Source: Pseudomonas sp. ICMP22404
GTDB lineage: Bacteria; Pseudomonadota; Gammaproteobacteria; Pseudomonadales; Pseudomonadaceae
Direction: 5' to 3'
Assembly (NCBI RefSeq): GCF_006227205.1
Contig: NZ_VCNG01000019.1
Span: 62,001 to 126,000 of the forward strand
Length of the DNA stretch: 64,000 nucleotides
Position numbers and translations under genes: made by a program. Shown piece after piece: positions 61,745 through 64,000 of this stretch (positions within the stretch are counted from its first letter, which is position 1; each line of letters starts with the position of its first letter). The notes under the pieces were generated by a model that worked only from the letters and a program-made list of their open reading frames with translations, searched no databases and was not told where the DNA came from.

Positions 61745-62203
61745 TCAGCCCTGTTGGAACATCTCCCTGGCCCGTTGCTCGATCTGCTCCTGAGTCAGAT
61801 CCTCCTTGTGTGTCGCCAGGAACCACACATGTCCGTAGGGATCCTTCAAGCTGCCGGAGCGATCACCATAGAACTGATCCTTGACCTCGGCGATCACCGT
61901 GCCGCCGGCGGCGATCGCCTGGGCATACACGCGGTCCACGTCCTCGACATATAAATGCAGGCCCACCGACGGCGATTGGTCCGGATTGCTCAGGGGGCCC
62001 TGATCGCACGGCGTGCCGAGCATGATCGGGCTGCCGCCGATCCGCAGTTCGGCATGACCGATGCCCCCGTCGGGCATTGCCAGGCGCATGACCTCGGTGG
62101 CATTGAAGGCTTTTTTGTAGAACTCGATGGCTTCGGCGGCTTTATGAATGCCCAAGTAGGGCGTAATGCTGTGGAAACCTTCGGGAATGGCTTTGACGCC
62201 CAT
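61745..62203 (-). CDS. VOC-family (glyoxalase/PhnB-like) protein
   Basis: The 152-residue protein has one VOC domain of the PhnB type: MGVKAIPEGFHSITPYLGIH start, KAAEAIEFYKKAFNA, VGLHLYVEDVDRVYAQAIAAGG and SLKDPYGHVWFLATH near the end. I chose the ATG at 62203, with AGGAGAAAC upstream, over a longer frame. Members bind metal and act as isomerases, dioxygenases or resistance proteins; the substrate is unknown. It lies downstream of soxR in the same direction but separated by 100 bp. Confidence 0.85.
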   Translation of the reverse strand: MGVKAIPEGFHSITPYLGIHKAAEAIEFYKKAFNATEVMRLAMPDGGIGHAELRIGGSPIMLGTPCDQGPLSNPDQSPSVGLHLYVEDVDRVYAQAIAAGGTVIAEVKDQFYGDRSGSLKDPYGHVWFLATHKEDLTQEQIEQRAREMFQQG

Positions 62204-62305
62204 GACGTTTCTCCTTTTTGTATCGGGCGAAGAGAGGCTTCGTCGATTTGCGCCCACTCACTATAGGCCAGTGATTTCGAGTCGCCCCTGGTCCCGACGA
62301 ACGCC

Positions 62306-62758
62306 TTATGGTTCCTCCAACAGATGCGCGCCCGGTCCACGCTCGCCCAGCACATCGCCCTGGTTGCGCAGCGGGCAGGCCTCCATCGACAGGCAACCAC
62401 AGCCGATACAGCCGTTCAGCCGGTCACGCAACGCGATCAATTGGTTGATGCGTTCATCCAGATCCTGGCTCCACTGTGCCGACAGGATCTGCCAGTCGGC
62501 GGCCGTTGGGGCGCGGTTGTCCGGCAGGGACTTCAACGCCTCGCCGATCTCCGCCAAGGGAATGCCCAGGCGCTGGGCAACCTTGATCAGTGCCACGCGT
62601 CGCAACACCCCTCGTGGATAGCGGCGTTGGTTGCCCTGGTTGCGGGTACTTTTGATCAGCCCCTTGGCTTCATAGAAGTGCAGGGCGGTGACGGCCACAC
62701 CGCTGCGGGCGGCCACTTGGCCCACGGTGAGTTCTTTATGGATATCTATCTGTGCCAT
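62306..62758 (-). CDS. soxR: Redox-sensing regulator SoxR
   Basis: The 150-residue MerR-family regulator has the DNA-binding N-terminus (GQVAARSGVAVTALHFYEAKGLI) and the [2Fe-2S] signature Cys117, Cys120, Cys122 and Cys128 in CIGCGCLSMEAC. In Pseudomonas, SoxR responds to redox-active compounds such as phenazines rather than driving soxS. It is divergent from a monooxygenase-like gene and has a SoxR operator in the intergenic region. Confidence 0.96.
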   Translation of the reverse strand: MAQIDIHKELTVGQVAARSGVAVTALHFYEAKGLIKSTRNQGNQRRYPRGVLRRVALIKVAQRLGIPLAEIGEALKSLPDNRAPTAADWQILSAQWSQDLDERINQLIALRDRLNGCIGCGCLSMEACPLRNQGDVLGERGPGAHLLEEP

Positions 62759-62776
62759 AGCGGATTCATTGCTTGA

Positions 62777-62794
62777 CCTTGACTTAAGTAGAGG
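62777..62794. promoter_or_regulatory. SoxR operator
   Basis: CCTTGACTTAAGTAGAGG matches the SoxR-box pattern (CCTCAAG-TTAA-CTTGAGG) at both arms with an ACTTAAGT centre. It lies 18 bases upstream of soxR and 58 before the monooxygenase gene, so it can control both. Confidence 0.85.
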
Positions 62795-62852
62795 TTTTAC
62801 GCTGCACGCCTTCGGATCGCAAGATTCACCTTACGTGTATCGAGGACCTTTC

Positions 62853-63218
62853 ATGCAATTGCCAAGGAACAATCGCAGCTTCACCCAACTGATCGAATTC
62901 GACATCGAACCTCACTGGCAACAGGCGCTGATTACAGCCCTGTCGGAACAGACCGAGCGCCTGGCGCAGGATCATCAGGGCTTCCTGAGTGCCAGCATCC
63001 AGGTCAGCGAGGACGGCAGGCGTGTACTCAATTATTTGCAATGGCAGACCCGGGAAGCGGGGGAGGCGGCGTTTCGACGGTTTGAAAGCGGCGAGCAGGA
63101 TTTCTGGCGGCTGATTCAGGCTCACCGGGCCAAAGCCGTGACGTTTGGCTCGTTCCAGGTGATCCGCAGCATCGAACGCAGCCCGGATAATGCGCTGCAG
63201 TGCCAGTTGGTCGATTGA
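62853..63218 (+). CDS. Antibiotic biosynthesis monooxygenase (ABM)-like protein
   Basis: The 121-residue protein is a single ABM domain: RSFTQLIEFDIEPHWQQALI, AQDHQGFLSASIQVSEDGRRV and FWRLIQAHRAKAVTFGSF. The start is the ATG at 62853. Divergence from soxR across the SoxR box makes it a likely direct SoxR target in a small redox-defence regulon, probably detoxifying quinone-like compounds. Confidence 0.88.
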   Translation: MQLPRNNRSFTQLIEFDIEPHWQQALITALSEQTERLAQDHQGFLSASIQVSEDGRRVLNYLQWQTREAGEAAFRRFESGEQDFWRLIQAHRAKAVTFGSFQVIRSIERSPDNALQCQLVD

Positions 63219-63328
63219 GCGAATGAGGAATCCGGAGGGGCGATACCCACTATCAAGAGGGTTGATTTCTGCTGTGTGGGGCCGGCGGGTAGCCTTTATT
63301 CATCGCCCCAAAACACCGGACACTCGTC

Positions 63329-63595
63329 ATGAATCGCATCCTTGCCGTTTCGCTGCTGTTAGTCGCCACCGTATTGAGCGGTTGCGCCGCCTCGACGCCT
63401 GAACTGCGCCCTTACACCGCCGAAGAAACCCGCGAACTGGCCCTTGAAGCCTTGAATCGCCGGGGTCTGTCGTTCGATGAGTACCACGCGAAAAAAGCCG
63501 AGCTGCTCGGTCCGTCGCAGAAAAACAGTGGTTTCGACGATCGTGGTGAGATGAGCGCCGAACAGCCCGTGCAATTGTCTGCAAAGCCAAGCTGA
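63329..63595 (+). CDS. Small lipoprotein
   Basis: The 88-residue protein has a lipobox (VLSGC, about residue 19) after a signal peptide. The mature part is charged and helical (ETRELALEALNRRGLSFDEYHAKKAELL) with no recognised domain. The Asp-free +2 position suggests outer-membrane localisation. Function unknown. Confidence 0.75.
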   Translation: MNRILAVSLLLVATVLSGCAASTPELRPYTAEETRELALEALNRRGLSFDEYHAKKAELLGPSQKNSGFDDRGEMSAEQPVQLSAKPS

Positions 63596-63691
63596 GAGAC
63601 TGTACCGCCGGAAGTTTTACCCAACTGTCCATGGGTTTGCGACAGGACCAAGAGTAGGGTCATCACCTGACCACACGACGGACTGACTGCC

Positions 63692-64000
63692 ATGACCCTT
63701 TCGCTGGACCTGCTGCTGGGCTTCGCCCTGTTTGCCCTTGTTACCTCGATCACACCGGGCCCCAACAACACCATGTTGCTGGCTTCGGGGGTGAATTTCG
63801 GCTTCAACCGCACCATCCCTCATATGCTGGGCATCAGCTGTGGTTTCTTTGTCCTGGTGCTGGCGGTGGGCTTTGGCCTGGGCGCGATGTTCCAGGCGTA
63901 TCCGCTGCTTTACACCGTGCTGCGCTACGTTGGCGCGGCGTACCTGTTGTACCTGGCGTGGAAAATTGCCCACTCCGGCCCGGTCTCGGAGAGCGAATCG
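63692..64000 (+). CDS. LysE-family amino acid exporter (partial, C-terminus outside window)
   Basis: The first 103 residues are present, starting MTLSLDLLLGFALFALVTS and including the family motif ITPGPNNTMLLASGVNFG. Predicted helices follow (FFVLVLAVGFGLGAMF, LRYVGAAYLLYLAWKI). LysE-type transporters export amino acids or thioesters. The gene runs off the right edge. The substrate cannot be told. Confidence 0.92.
   Translation, partial: MTLSLDLLLGFALFALVTSITPGPNNTMLLASGVNFGFNRTIPHMLGISCGFFVLVLAVGFGLGAMFQAYPLLYTVLRYVGAAYLLYLAWKIAHSGPVSESES

Noticed and set aside
60408..61826. Minus-strand open frame across prpF and the following REP doublet
   Set aside because: It is antisense to prpF and runs through repeat DNA; no conserved motif is visible.

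Overview
The window reads as chromosomal DNA of a Pseudomonas of the fluorescens group. The evidence is high GC content with matching codon use, close Pseudomonas-type versions of EtfAB, PrpB/PrpC/AcnD/PrpF, ThrH, PabB, APS-type CysH and SoxR, and many palindromic repeats of the GGGAGCGAGCCTGCTCGCGA type that are common in that group. All assignments come from reading the sequence; no database search was run.

Region by region. 1-3.6 kb: end of etfB, etfA, a periplasmic solute-binding protein and a DUF4398/OmpA lipoprotein pair. 3.7-7.8 kb: a MocR-type regulator and small conserved genes (cysteine cluster, START domain, RraB-like). 8-11 kb: an alpha-E/transglutaminase pair and a cytochrome c. 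11.2-18.4 kb: thiolase and FadB-like beta-oxidation genes, a glutamine amidotransferase, CorA, PlsC and a crotonase. 18.7-21 kb: tRNA-Ser(GGA) followed by a small AT-rich island with a broken phage baseplate gene, a ricin-fold protein and a membrane protein of unknown role. 21-26.2 kb: small secreted proteins, a cupin/TetR divergent pair and a TetR/crotonase/hydrolase group. 26.2-31.5 kb: an AraC-linked catabolic operon (MFS, FAH-family hydrolase, SDR, hydroxyacid dehydrogenase). 31.7-37.3 kb: LysR/AzlCD, DUF1206, a DMT transporter and a sterol-desaturase-family protein. 37.3-43.5 kb: a hairpin-rich leader before a small gene, a hybrid histidine kinase, several low-complexity small proteins and a HAD phosphatase. 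43.5-48.2 kb: SDR/LysR, then an allantoin-type racemase and NCS1 transporter. 48.2-51.2 kb: cysH, thrH, pabB. 51.4-54.5 kb: a module of an ATP-grasp ligase, a membrane-bound inactive transglutaminase and a retropepsin-like protease. 54.7-61.6 kb: the 2-methylcitrate (propionate) operon prpR-prpB-prpC-acnD-prpF, without prpD next to it. 61.7-64 kb: VOC protein, soxR with its operator and target monooxygenase, a lipoprotein and the start of a LysE-type exporter.

Most of the window is core metabolism and transport. The least explained parts are the tRNA-Ser island, the hairpin-rich leader at about 37.63-37.87 kb, the orphan terminator with tandem 11-bp repeats at about 40.9 kb, and the envelope module at 51.4-54.5 kb. 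No insertion sequence, CRISPR array or rRNA gene was found.
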